A stretch of DNA of 64,000 bases from Tricholoma matsutake (taxonomy: Eukaryota; Basidiomycota; Agaricomycetes; Agaricales; Tricholomataceae). The stretch is from the NCBI GenBank assembly GCA_026075535.2, contig AP026545.1, positions 5,828,001 through 5,892,000 of the forward strand, read 5' to 3'. Positions 46,827 through 57,574 of the stretch are shown piece by piece (the first letter of the stretch is position 1; the number at the start of each line of letters is the position of its first letter). The notes beneath the pieces are model-generated. The model ran no database searches. It was given only the letters and a program-made list of their open reading frames with translations, and was not told the origin of the DNA. A program made the position numbers and the translations under genes.

Positions 46827-48513
46827 AGAGACAAAAAACCCAGACTTGTGGTGTCTGATAGACAATCAGCAAGATGACAATGCTGCAATAGAGGACACTG
46901 TATTCACTGTTCAAGGGATCTTGGTATCAAAGGATTTACCACCCCTTCAGGATAAGCCAAAGTAAGCTGCATAAATCTTCTAGACACAGATTAGAGACCT
47001 TGACCATTTCAACAGGGTATCTGCTTGTCACTTCAAGTACCTTCAACAACACATTGTGTTAGGCAATCATGCCAGCAGACATTCAATCAGTGATTCATTG
47101 ATATGTTGACCTCCTGATTTGTATATGAAAGGCATCCAGCAGGGAGAAGAAAGAATACAAAAGAGCAAAGCCATTGCACACAAGCGCAGCAAGCAAACAA
47201 ATCACATCAGAAACTGTAACCTTAATGTGCCATATAGTTCAGAATCTGCTGCACTGATATCACAGACATTTTCCTACTGTATACCCACTCCAGGGAATAA
47301 CCTTGCTCTATAAATAGAACTTGGAACTGGGGTGACTGTAGATAATTTTATGCTAGATTTGATCTGATAATTGCATCTGGGCTAAAGAGTGATCAAACTG
47401 AACTTGTAAATTCTGTGGTTAAACTTAGTGCAGTGCAAATTAACCTGAGCTCAACCCTTTGAGCTTACAACACAGGGCTTCCCCTGTTTCAGCCTGTACC
47501 GACAACACCTCACATGCACTATGTTGAACTTTGAACAAATGAACTTAAACATCAACTGACTTTGAACTTGGGTTTTTCATTCCTCCCTCCACCTTGCCTG
47601 CATCTGAGTCCCTTCAAACTTCCATGGTTTACTCTTGCTATTAATGCTCTAACATGGTATTATCCTGCATTCTCCTCCTCATAGTATGGGCATGACCTGT
47701 TGAATGTATGATGTCCATCTGTGATGCCCATTTGTGTCCTCAACCTGAAAACCTTGCTGAGAGAGGCAAGCCACTGTTGGGTGGTTTGGGGTGATCCATC
47801 CATGGGCTTGTCCATTATGATCCCCACTTCATGTAATTCCTTTCTGCTCCCATGTCAACTTCAGGCTTTACATAGAGGGATGATGCAACATGACACAAGA
47901 CTTTGTTGTCAGTGGCATGTTCTGCATTCTCTCATTGGTTATGCCTCATTGATTTGTTTCTTTAGGTTTAGCCTTTACCCAACCATTATGTACTGATTGA
48001 CATCCATTTACCTTTATGACTTGCCTGTGAGCCTATCTCCAGCAAGGAGATAGACAAGCACTGGGATTGGGAAAAGGAATACTGAGACTCACTTCTAGTC
48101 ACACTGATGTAACAAGATATGGTGTAGTATTCCAAGAGACTAGAACTAGCTTAGTATATGTTATGTAAGGTAGTGGATTAAAGTCAAGAAGAGATAACAA
48201 AAAGAGTAAGCATCCATGATAAGTAAGTAGGTAAACACATCATAAAGGTAGTGTGTTGTAAGCCATACTTACACCCTTCAAGAACAGCAAGGGGGGGGGG
48301 GGGGCATGGGTGCAGAGTGGTGGTGGAAGTGGTGTTGTTGATTGTTGGTGTACATGGGAACCATCTGGCAAAGTGGTGCCACTTTGTTTTTTTTTGCAGC
48401 ACATGACCAAATGGTCTGTGCACAGCCACAGGGTATATAAACCCTTGCCAAACAAATAAGTTTTCCCCAGGCTTGTCCCATTTCATTGTATAATGGTACA
48501 AATAGTAATTTAA
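46827..48513. other. Non-coding stretch, nothing recognised
   Basis: No protein motif found in six frames. A poly-G run of about 14 lies near 48290. The right part is probably the severed left portion of a tagtgttta-family element whose right end is at 57282, because the LTR element at 48519-57029 inserted into it. Confidence 0.35.
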
Positions 48514-48518
48514 ATAGT

Positions 48519-48694
48519 TGTAAAGATTCAGTCCTTTATGCAGTCTTACTCACTACAGACACCCAGAGCTTGACCAGATGGTATTGCTGTAGGTATGGTT
48601 GTAGTGTCAGGGAAAAAGCATTACCTAATACTAAACAAGTACCAAATAAAGAATGTGCTGGGGGTGCAAATAAGTATAACCAAGTTTCGTCACA
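48519..48694 (-). repeat. 3' LTR of the gag-only element
   Basis: 176 bp, gapless match to 56854-57029 with seven transitions (for example cgtcaca against tgttaca at the end). Confidence 0.85.
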
Positions 48695-49032
48695 TGCCCC
48701 CTTTTGAGATTGTTCGGTGCAATCTAAATAAAGTAAAGAAAAGTGAAAAAGTTAAAAGAATAATCATAGGGAATTGTCCATATGGCATGAGATAAAAAAC
48801 CATGGGTGGGCCATTAGGACCCAACCATATCAGTCCTTCAGATGTTGGCAGTGATGAGGCAGTGGGTCAGGTAAGGGGGTGCAGTGTAGAAGGGGATGAC
48901 AGTGAGTGTGTGCGACAGGGGTTGGTGGCCATCCTCTTCATCTAGGTCCATTTCCTCCGCAAATGGCAGCACATTGGTGGAGGTAGTTGGGCCTGCAGTC
49001 AGTTCTCCCATTTCCTCATCCCCAGTTGTAGG

Positions 49033-50354
49033 TCATGCTGAGGGCTCCCACTCCACGATAGGGTTATTGGCAGCACATCGGGCGAAGAGTTGGTTGAAGT
49101 GAAGGTCTTCCCCCACTAGTAACCAGTCACGGCTATTGTTGAGGCAGTAGTGGTCACAGTCCTTCTCGGTGGCTTGCAGCATGTGGATTTGGCCCATGTC
49201 CTCTGCTGTTGGGGTATACCACCTGTCCAACTCAGGAATGGCTGGGGGCAGGCCATGCATGCCCAGCCAGTGGATGCACTCGTTTCCACATTCTGGTAGT
49301 TTGCCTCAGCCTCGGGGGAGTGGTTGTAGTGATGGTTGAGGTAGTGGAGGCCATAGGTATAGGCATGGTCCACCCAGGGGAGAGGGATGTGGTTGTTGGT
49401 GAGGGTAGCCAGGACTTCATCGGCGGTGATTTCAGGGCCATGACGCTCTCCAAAGTCCATCCAGGTCAGGGTGATTGACCCAGAGGTGGAAATGAAGGGT
49501 TCGGTGGAGGGGGCCTGAATCGCTGAGCCAGCAAGATACTCGGTGTAGTGGCCAGGTACTGTGATGATGCCAGTGAAGTGGCAGAGGAACGATGCCTGAC
49601 CAGAGGTGGATGTGGGGCACAGCGCCTGTGCCAGTTGGAACCCAAATATGCTGCGGTAGTGAACCTGGAGGGCGTAGTTAAAGGCCATGCCAATGAATTG
49701 GTTGGGGGTCCCAGGGCATCCATGATACAATATGTATCGTGCCCAGTCAGCCAGCACAAATGGTTGGTTGGGGTTGGGGGCAGAACCCAGATTGTTATGG
49801 CGAGGGCCAGTGAGAGTCCACAACGATGTGTCACAGGGAATGTGTTCGTGAGCCCAGACGGGGTGACCCTTCATGAAGGGAGGAGTTATGTGGGAGGGGT
49901 GGTAGTCATCCTCCAGTGCCATTAGCATTGCTCAGTCCCATCGACGATGCGAGTAGAGGGAAGCCAGCTGTTGTAGTTTGCCTAGGAGTAGGAAGCCCTC
50001 TGCCTGATCAATGGTGGACTCATGGGAATTGGTGGCTAGGGTCACGAGGTCATGTACCTCCTGGGGATTCATGGGGAGGCCACATCTCAATACAGCATAC
50101 AACTGGCAGTTAGTCTCAGGCATGTATAATGTTACATCATCCATTTCTGCCTGAGCTGCCTGAGCTGCCATGTTCCCCGTGAAGACATGGTTCGAGGATG
50201 GGGAGTGGTAGAAGTGCCAGGCCAGCAGTCTGTGGAATGCATTGTTATGTTCCGGGAACTGGTTGATGGTTACCACTCCTAAGCCATCCGGTACATGCCC
50301 TGGCCGCACAGCCAGTACATCCAGAATTATGTATGATATGTAGTCAATTGACAC
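49033..50354 (-). pseudogene. Long ORF of unknown function inside the LTR element
   Basis: One minus-strand frame runs from about 50354 (GTG there; no certain start) to about 49265 with a single TGA at 49934-49932. A one-base frame change then leads into a second open part ending at 49033 (WYTPTAEDMGQIHMLQATEK ... NNPIVEWEPSA), about 440 codons in total. It is rich in His, Pro, Tyr and Trp, with segments such as LLAWHFYHSPSSNHVFTGN, DVTLYMPETNCQLYAVLRCG and FVLADWARYILYHGCPGTPN. I find no RT, protease, integrase, chromodomain or envelope features, and no membrane segment. It sits where pol or an extra gene would be, just before the 3' LTR. It could be a second structural protein or a captured host sequence. 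Confidence 0.55.
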
Positions 50355-50599
50355 TTAATACCTATGCATCACAGCCATCAAAGCCTAAAATAGAAGATAT
50401 TTCCCACTCCCCAATCAGCAAGGATCTTGGCATCTAATTATACCTTCTCATCAATGTCCCCCTGCTCACTGTTGCCCCACCATCATCTCAAGATGCACAA
50501 TACATACAAACAATGCACCAAATGGGCAACCATGCAATAATTCAGTCCTCCAGGTGGCCACAATACATATCTATTAATCATACTTGGTAGGATGAGTCC

Positions 50600-50975
50600 T
50601 AAGGTAGAGCAAATCCATACCCATCCAATGTTCAGGGTCTGTGACTGATGTGTGATGGGTGGGTTAGCGGAAGCACATGAGATGCACCAAACCATCGACA
50701 TTGACATTAAGTATGACTGGGCTACAATATTTGAAGAACAAATTAGAGGAAAGTTTATGATGGAGGGATATTACAAATGTAGCATAGTAGATTTTTGGAA
50801 TATAGGATCACAATCCTGCTTTCATGAGGTCATCCATAGCTGTTTCTGGCATCATCCGATGTCCTCTATGCCCAGGCAGCCTGCTTCCCATCCAGACCAC
50901 GATAATAAGCATTGATGAAGTGTCAAGACTGGCAAGCATATCTGTCAGTTGTGTGAGAGCCTTATCAGTCATCCA
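50600..50975. other. Non-coding flank of the mariner-like gene
   Basis: About 60 bases at 50607-50662 repeat those at 23300-23360 (ccatccaatgttcagggtct...gtgactgatgtgtgatg), which may mark the right end of the Tc1/mariner-like element. Confidence 0.35.
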
Positions 50976-53167
50976 TCAGTCATCTGATGAGATTAACACG
51001 CACTTTTGCATAATCTCCATGGGAACTGACTCGAGTGCTGACAACACATTTCTCTCAAGATCCTCTTCCTTGGACGATGGGGGATACTGATGATACACCC
51101 GCTTTGCATGCCCCCAGCACTGCTTGGTGAAGTTGAGCTCGCAGTGGAACTTGGGCAAGAAGATTGCCTCGAAACCTCTGGCCTTGCATGCAATCTCGAT
51201 GACAGACACTTGATCAGTAAAATCTGGTTGGTTGTACAGCACTCACTTCTGACAGCAACATGTGGCGCCCATTGCGCACTTGAAATTTTTGCAGGATCCA
51301 TTTAGCTTTGCCTCCTTGGTAAGTCCACGTTCCTGCAAAAGCTTTGTCTTTCCTTTAAAAATGCCCAGGACTGTCATGCTCAGTGTGTTGCAGAAATAAT
51401 GCAGCTGGCCATTAGGAAGGATGCTGGGACCCATTTGCACAGTGCGTTTTTGAGGGTTTCCATTGGCAGTGTACTGAATCTTTCCATCAATGGTCACAGT
51501 GACATCAGCCCCAAAGTTCTTCGAGGGATTCTTTGTCATTTTGGTAGCTGTAGGGGCGGTGACTGGTCATTTTGTGTGTGTAGTCGCATTATCATACACA
51601 AAGATATGTTGATCGTTGAGATAGTGTTTCTGGACAATGTCCATTGCGAGCTCCAACTGGAGAATGATCTCGGTGTTTGTGAAGTATCCATCTTGTGTTT
51701 TCCCTGCTTTAAAAATGACATGAGCAGATTCCTCTCCATCAGGGGATTACAACCACCCGTAGTCTGCAGAAACAAAGTTGGCAACCATCAAGGATGCCCC
51801 CTCACCCTTTGCACATGGAACTGCCTTTTCAGAGTTGTGAACCCAGTGCTTCTTCCAGTGATTGTTGGCATAAAATGTGGACTCATCATGGAACCAGACT
51901 ACGAGCCATTGTGGTTGTGGCCCCTCACCAACTTCCTCCTCTGTCCCATCCTGTGTCCAGGCACACAAATTTGGTTCAAGCTCCTTCCATCGTGGCAGGA
52001 AGACCTTCTGGTGGTACTCAACCACATCTCATTCATGGCCATCCACATATTGCCCCAATGGCTCAAGTGTCCATCGAAATCCGATCTGACTAAGCCAATT
52101 TCTCATGGTCATTTCAGTAATCCCTTTTTTCATCCCATATCACTTTTGCACATCTGGCTGCGCCATGTAGTGAACCACATCCATCGCAGAGATGTATTTG
52201 CCAATTGATTGCAAATGAGCGAACAGTTCTTGCTTGAGGCCCTCATCGTCCACCCATGACTTATTCCAGGTGCCATAGATATTTAATGGAAGGTCCTCAG
52301 CATCTTTGATGAATCCAGAGGTCCACTCTCAGAGGCATCAAGCAAACCACAGGCCCCTTTCTGCTGTGCATGCTATATCCAGTGAGGTTGCCATCCATTT
52401 CTTGTAGAATGGTGATTTGACATCAATGTATGCCCACAAGAATTGCTGCATTGATTCAAGCCGGCTTTGCAGAAGTAGATCGAGGCCTGGATCCTTGTAG
52501 CCATTCCCAGTATCACGCGGTGGATGAATGATTGCTTTGATCTTTGCATGTGCTGCCTGTGCGGCTTCAAGGGTGGGTGGCTCCCATCTCTTTTCCTTTG
52601 CATTGTTGTGTGCCTCTCCCTCCCCATCTTCATCACTCATCCCGGGCTCATCTGGTTCATCTCCATATGCTTCTTCATCCTCCACATTTTCCCCAATATT
52701 TGGATCTTTGCTGGTGTCCATTGGATCTTTGAATGTGCTGTGAGGCAGCATGTCATCCATTTCCATAGGTGTCGGTTCTACTGTGGCCTCATGTTCCACA
52801 ATGGGTTCAGGATTCCAAGGCACAAAGAACTGGGCTGCAAACTCCCATACAGGTAGTGGTCCTTTTCGAGGTGGACTATTGGCTGATGTGCTTTCCCTCG
52901 AGATGGTCCACTAAAAGACAGAACTTTTGATTGTGTTAAAGAATGATGTCACCCTGCTCTTCATTGTATTGAAAGAATTTGGGCTTGTTGGTTCTATCTG
53001 TTGAGAAGGTAAGCTGACTATTGGGTATCTGCAAAGAGATGTTTGCTCACATTCTCTTTCATAGTGTCATCAATCTCAGGTTCAGGTGTGGTTTGTTGTT
53101 TCTTCTTCTTTGAAAAGTTTCCTAGGTCGAGGAGGTTCCTGAGCTTTTGCTTCTCTAATCTAGGCAT
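50976..53167 (-). pseudogene. Tc1/mariner-like DDE transposase
   Basis: It likely starts at ATG 53167 (MPRLEKQKLRNLLDLGNFSK) with one intron, the second exon beginning about 52910 (TSANSPPRKGPLPVWEFAAQ). An acidic linker, helical DNA-binding segments (KKGITEMTMRNWLSQIGFRW) and the catalytic domain follow: first D in WFHDESTFYANNHW, second D in FVYDNATTHTK, and E in LPKFHCELNFTKQCWGHAKR, with PPSSKEEDLERNV near the end. This DDE_3-type pattern is typical of basidiomycete mariner relatives. Stops at 52142, 52031, 51749, 51569, 51245 and 50978 interrupt an otherwise continuous frame; five are TGA where CGA fits, 51749 is TAA. It lies inside the LTR element and is presumably a separate insertion; TA-flanked ends were not identified. 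Confidence 0.75.
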
Positions 53168-53857
53168 TGTTCAGCACCCAAGATAGAGTGCTCCAGTGTT
53201 GACGAGGCCGGCACATTGGACGCGATTTAATTACATCACGTGGTTGTAGCCATTTGCTTGGACTTATCCAGTCTTTACTTAATAACAACCCTTTGGCTTC
53301 ATATCTCAAAAAAGTGAAACCCATGAAATTCTTGAAACATGAAAAGAAAATTTTTGTGGGTCATTGATCTCTGGTAAAGTGCTCATAGTAATTAGAGTTT
53401 CAATTTCTTGAGATTGAAATCCATTGCTGAGGACAATTTTTCTGCCCTGGCTTTGCTTTGGGTCTTCACTGGCTTGCTTTGGGTCTTGGTCGGAACATGG
53501 GGTACCAGATTCTCAAGAACCTGTTGCGGGTAGCATCAAGTTGGATCATGTCACTTTTCAAATGAACTGTTGCTGGTGGTGTCAGGGTCGAATTTTGATG
53601 TTATGGCACAATTGATAGACATTTGTGAAGAACAAGTCGAGCAAAGAATGTTGTTTTAATATACAAGTTTCAGTGTTAAAAAAAGTGTAGTAAACTGGGA
53701 GGTAGACTTTAGCTTTCATGCAACACTAACACGTATAACGTATATTGATGTTGGTAAGGTAAAAGTCTGTTGATCTAGATAAGAGCTGGCCCTAATAAAG
53801 GGTCCGGTACAAGGCTATCGAAAGGTAAAGTAAATATATATAAAGACTGACAACTAG
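53168..53857. other. Between the mariner-like gene and gag
   Basis: No gene is supported; probably the 5' flank of the mariner-like element and its junction with the gag region. Confidence 0.35.
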
Positions 53858-56743
53858 TCAGCCACCACTACAATACACCGCCATGTTCTGGGCATAGTCA
53901 ACAAGGGTGTCATAGAACCCTTGTATGCCCTTATCCTCAGAGTAGTGGGCCACAAAGAATGCGGCATGCACGTCTTGCATTGTAGAGGGATGTATGAAAT
54001 GATCGTACAGCCCAATCATGACTTCCTCAAATGACCACATTAGCTGGGTCCTTCGAACATGTAATACATGGCGGTTAAACCACTTCTTTGCTTTGTCATC
54101 AAGGAATTGGGGAATGTGTAAGACATGTTCCCTATCTCGATCTGCACCTCCATATTGTTCGGCTTTGAACAGTACCACCAGGTTGGCAAGCCAGTTCTCC
54201 AAGTCACTAAACTTGGCTCCTCTGATGTACTTGCTGACAGAGCTCGTGTCTGTCTTCCTGGTCTTTGCACCTGGTGGGATCACCAGTCTCACAGTGAGAT
54301 GCTGCTGTATGAGTTTGTACAGTCTCTTGTGCATCGAGTTTCTGTGATTCTCAGCAGCTTCATGTACCCCATGGGTGCTTCCTCAAGGTGGAGCTGGGGG
54401 TGGCATTGTAAACCCATGGCTCACTCAATTATTATTGGGTGGGGGAGAACTATTACCTTGACCACCACCACCTCTGCCTCCACCACCACCATTTCCACCT
54501 GGTCCTCCTGGAGGGCCTGGTGGTGGGTTGTTATGCCCATTATGTGGTGGGGTGTGCGAGTTATGGCGTGGCCAGTCAGGTGGCTGAGGGTTATTGTGAT
54601 GGCTGTTGTTACCACCATTGCTACTACCATCACTTCTGTCAGGATCATGCCCTCCACCCGCTTGGCCAGTGAAATGATACATATGGCCAACAGGCCTGTG
54701 TCCTACAAATCGGACACATTGGTCATCGATGCAAGATTGACCAGTCTCAGTGATGGCAGCATCACGTAGCCATTGAAAGCTGACATGGTCTTCCCATCGA
54801 TCTAGTAAGGGGATACAGTTGGGTGGCAGGTATAGGTTAGTGATTGATACACTATTGTCAGGAACTGGGCCCTGCCAGCCTGTAGATCTTGGGACCATTA
54901 TTGTTGGCAGAGGGTTTGTTTCATAAGATGATGACCCCTCAGGCTGTGGTACAATGATGCTCACGTTGGTTATCCTTTGGGCAGCCACTCTTCGTCTGCC
55001 AAAATCTTCCATCGACTCGTCATTTTGGCGAGGCACATTGATTTGAGCGATGGCTGAAGTTAACACTGGATCACTGAGAGGTCCGGCCATATGAGGTGGC
55101 AAGTCTCACTCTCGTATATTCTCAGACTCAAGTATTGGGACAGGGATGGCATCCCAAATCAGATGCCCCTCCACTTTTGGTTCTGGTGTACTGGCCCACA
55201 ATGTTGTTTTCCAATCATGGTATGCTCTGGCTAGGGATTGGAGTATGGCCATGCACACTGCGGCATACTTGTCCTTATCCAGATCCTGGCCTGATAGTGT
55301 TTAAAGGTCCAGTCTGGTCCGGTTTTTTACTTCCAAATGGGGCAACTGGAAACCACAACTGGTCTAGGACTGACCCAGATATTGGAGGACCGCAACCGGA
55401 CCTTTTAGGACTGGTCTTTTGTCATAAAATTTATTGTGCCAAATAACCCATATGTATCTCAACAAATATGACCATCACCTCATATATATTATATTCACAG
55501 ATAGAGATTGTAATGCTCCGTGGACCAATCCAACATTTAAGCAATTCTGTCAAGATTTGACTGAGATATGGCCAAAACTGAAAGGACATGCATTCAAGTT
55601 GTGGTTTGTAGTTGTGTAATTTGTAGTTTGTAGTTGCACTCATTTGGGCTGTTATATGAATAAAATCCCATGGTACAGATGATTAGGTGTGCTGTTGTTA
55701 CTTTTATGATGTCATATAGCTGTACAAAAAAATTATAGCTCAGGTAATAAGCAATGCAATCAAAGTTATTCTGATACAACAAAATCATATCTGAACCAAT
55801 TCTTGACTGCTTTTGATGATCCAGGGACTGAAAATGAAGTAAATATGTGTGGGAGTAAGGTCCAACATACGTTGGAATGAAAAACCAGTCGCAACCAGTT
55901 TTAACCGGTTTTTCATTGGTCCTACTATATTTTTCAAAATGAAAGACCAGCAACTGGATTGAAAAAGACCGGTCCATAAATAGACCACTGGTCCAGTCCT
56001 AATCAGTCCAGTTCAGTTCAGTTTCGATCTTTTTTTCGGTCCTACAGACTGGACCTTTAAACACTATGGCCTGATACATTAATGATCATCTGAATATTTC
56101 TAACTGCTGTCTGAGATAAGGCTAGTTTATGTCGTGTACTAGTCATGCCATGTGTAACCCATATACCAGCCTCGATGCCTTTTTGTAGGGTTCACAAGGC
56201 ATCATTGAACTCATCCTCTTCATCATCTGTCAATGCAGGGGTCTCGTTCATACTATCTACTGTCTCCCACTCTTGGCTAGGAGATGAGTCTGTTGAGACA
56301 TTCGGTGCAGCCATCTGAATGCTACGATCGTCTTGTGGATCTAGGGTATGTTTTCCATAAGTAAGGGTTATGGTATCATTAGACGATGCTGAAGTCCCAG
56401 AGGGATGGGGTATAAAATCAGGGGTCGAGGCTCCTTGCACTCATCTCCCCCTTCCAGTATCAATGCTCACAAATGCAGGGTTCTTCCCCTTCAGTGTCAC
56501 TGGAATGGGTATCTGTGATATTGACAAAGGGGTTGTCTTGCATTTGGGTATACAACTCATGGTTTCAATCGAGCGGGTATCGCTCAAGTGGCCAGAGTCT
56601 TCTTTTGGTGGTGATGTGGCAGTTCGCATTGCTGACTTTGGGGCAGTGGTAGGGTTCATTACCAAACCCACTCCTCCCAGTGTCCCTAGTCTTGTTGACA
56701 GGGTATATCCCATTGCCGAAGGGGTCCGTTGTGCTTCTGCCAT
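53858..56743 (-). pseudogene. gag of the LTR element, split by a hAT-like insertion
   Basis: One minus-strand frame runs 56743-56067, is interrupted by the 772-bp element at 55295-56066, and resumes 55294-53858. The core is gag: FSDLENWLANLVVLFKAEQY, HIPQFLDDKAKKWFNRHVLH, WSFEEVMIGLYDHFIHPSTM and DVHAAFFVAHYSEDKGIQGF. Before it is a Gly/Asn/His-rich low-complexity linker (GGPGGNGGGGGRGGGG). Stops at 56443, 56194, 55108, 54427 and 54385 are all TGA in places where arginine CGA fits. The frame ends at 53858, so capsid-like parts are present but the tail may be cut off. Confidence 0.75.
55295..56066. mobile_element. Non-autonomous hAT-like element, 772 bp
   Basis: Perfect 8-bp duplication tggcctga (55287-55294 and 56067-56074). 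Ends tagtgtttaaaggtccagtc on both sides, inverted. Interior shared with 45297-46062. It sits in gag, and removing it with one target copy restores a continuous gag frame. Confidence 0.9.
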
Positions 56744-56853
56744 TGTTGCACTTCAATATGGGGTAAGAGAAGTTGATGTGGAGATAGATGATAAAGCTGG
56801 TAGAGAGTGTGTATAGCTGGTAAAGCAAGTATAGCTGGTATAGCTCAAAAAAA

Positions 56854-57029
56854 TGTAAAGGTTCAGTCCTTTATGCAGTCTTACTCACTACAGACACCCA
56901 GAGCTTGACCAAATGGTATTGCTGTAGGTATGGTTGTAGTGTCAGGAAAAAAGCATTACTTAATACTAAACAAGTACCAAATAAAGAATGTGCCGGGGGT
57001 GCAAATAAGTATAACCAAGTTTTGTTACA
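56854..57029 (-). repeat. 5' LTR of the gag-only element
   Basis: 176 bp; read on the minus strand it starts tgtaacaaaacttggttata and ends tttaca, followed by the leader tttttttgagctatacc. Confidence 0.85.
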
Positions 57030-57034
57030 ATAGT

Positions 57035-57282
57035 ATATGCATTAGTTTATTGTCTGTAATTTCAAGTACATTTCTAATATTTTATATATGTGAGAAGACC
57101 AGTTGCAACTGATTGCAACCAGTTTTCAAATGGTTTTCAAATATTTTCAGATTGAGGCAACTGGCAACCAAACCAACTCAAAAACTGAGCAACCACAACC
57201 AACAGTCAAGTTGCAATCAGTTGGGTTTGGTTGGATTGCAGTCTCTTTTCTTGTTTAGGCAACTGGACCTTCAAACACTACA
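57035..57282. mobile_element. Right end of a further tagtgttta-family element
   Basis: The sequence ends caactggaccttcaaacacta at 57282, the family's right terminus, preceded by caactgg/aaccagtt subterminal words. Its left part is not visible because the LTR element (48519-57029) interrupts it. It cuts the Plavaka gene after YIGNCLTSLAM. Confidence 0.6.
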
Positions 57283-57574
57283 TGGCAAGGGATGTCAGAC
57301 AGTTGCCTATGTACCACAGGTCATTCACGTATTGTATGCCAGGGATGCTGCTGTCAGCAGTTGACAGCTTCTTGCATGTGCACAGAACCTTGATGGTGAC
57401 AGCACCTGCAGACAAAGCAACAGGGAGTTTCTGCAATTCACAATGCTCCCTCCCTGTGCATTGTTTCAGCTTCAAGACACCAGATGGCCAGGCACACACC
57501 AGTGCATAGCTGGAGGATAGATAAGTGATAGTCAAGTTCAGCCCCACCTATGATGTTGATAACCCATTTGAGAG

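Larger units (their letters stand above)
48519..57029 (-). mobile_element. LTR retrotransposon with gag and an unknown ORF but no visible pol
   Basis: Two 176-bp LTRs (48519-48694, 56854-57029) of TG...CA type are flanked by a perfect 5-bp duplication atagt (48514-48518, 57030-57034). On the minus strand the 3' LTR is preceded by a polypurine tract aaaagggggca. From the 5' LTR the order is gag (56743-53858), then a Tc1/mariner-like gene (53167-50976) that looks inserted, then an unrecognised ORF (50354-49033), then the 3' LTR. No RT, RNase H or integrase motif was found in any frame, so it must use enzymes from elsewhere. Seven transitions separate the LTRs. Confidence 0.8.

Noticed and set aside
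48184..48501. Pro/His-rich minus-strand ORFs around the poly-G run
   Set aside because: They arise from ggtggtggaagtgg simple sequence and have no support from motifs or splice sites.
51399..52208. Long plus-strand ORF (269 codons)
   Set aside because: It is antisense to the mariner-like transposase, whose catalytic motifs are on the minus strand.
56370..56816. 148-codon plus-strand ORF
   Set aside because: It lies opposite the gag N-terminal frame, which continues in phase into the gag core on the minus strand.
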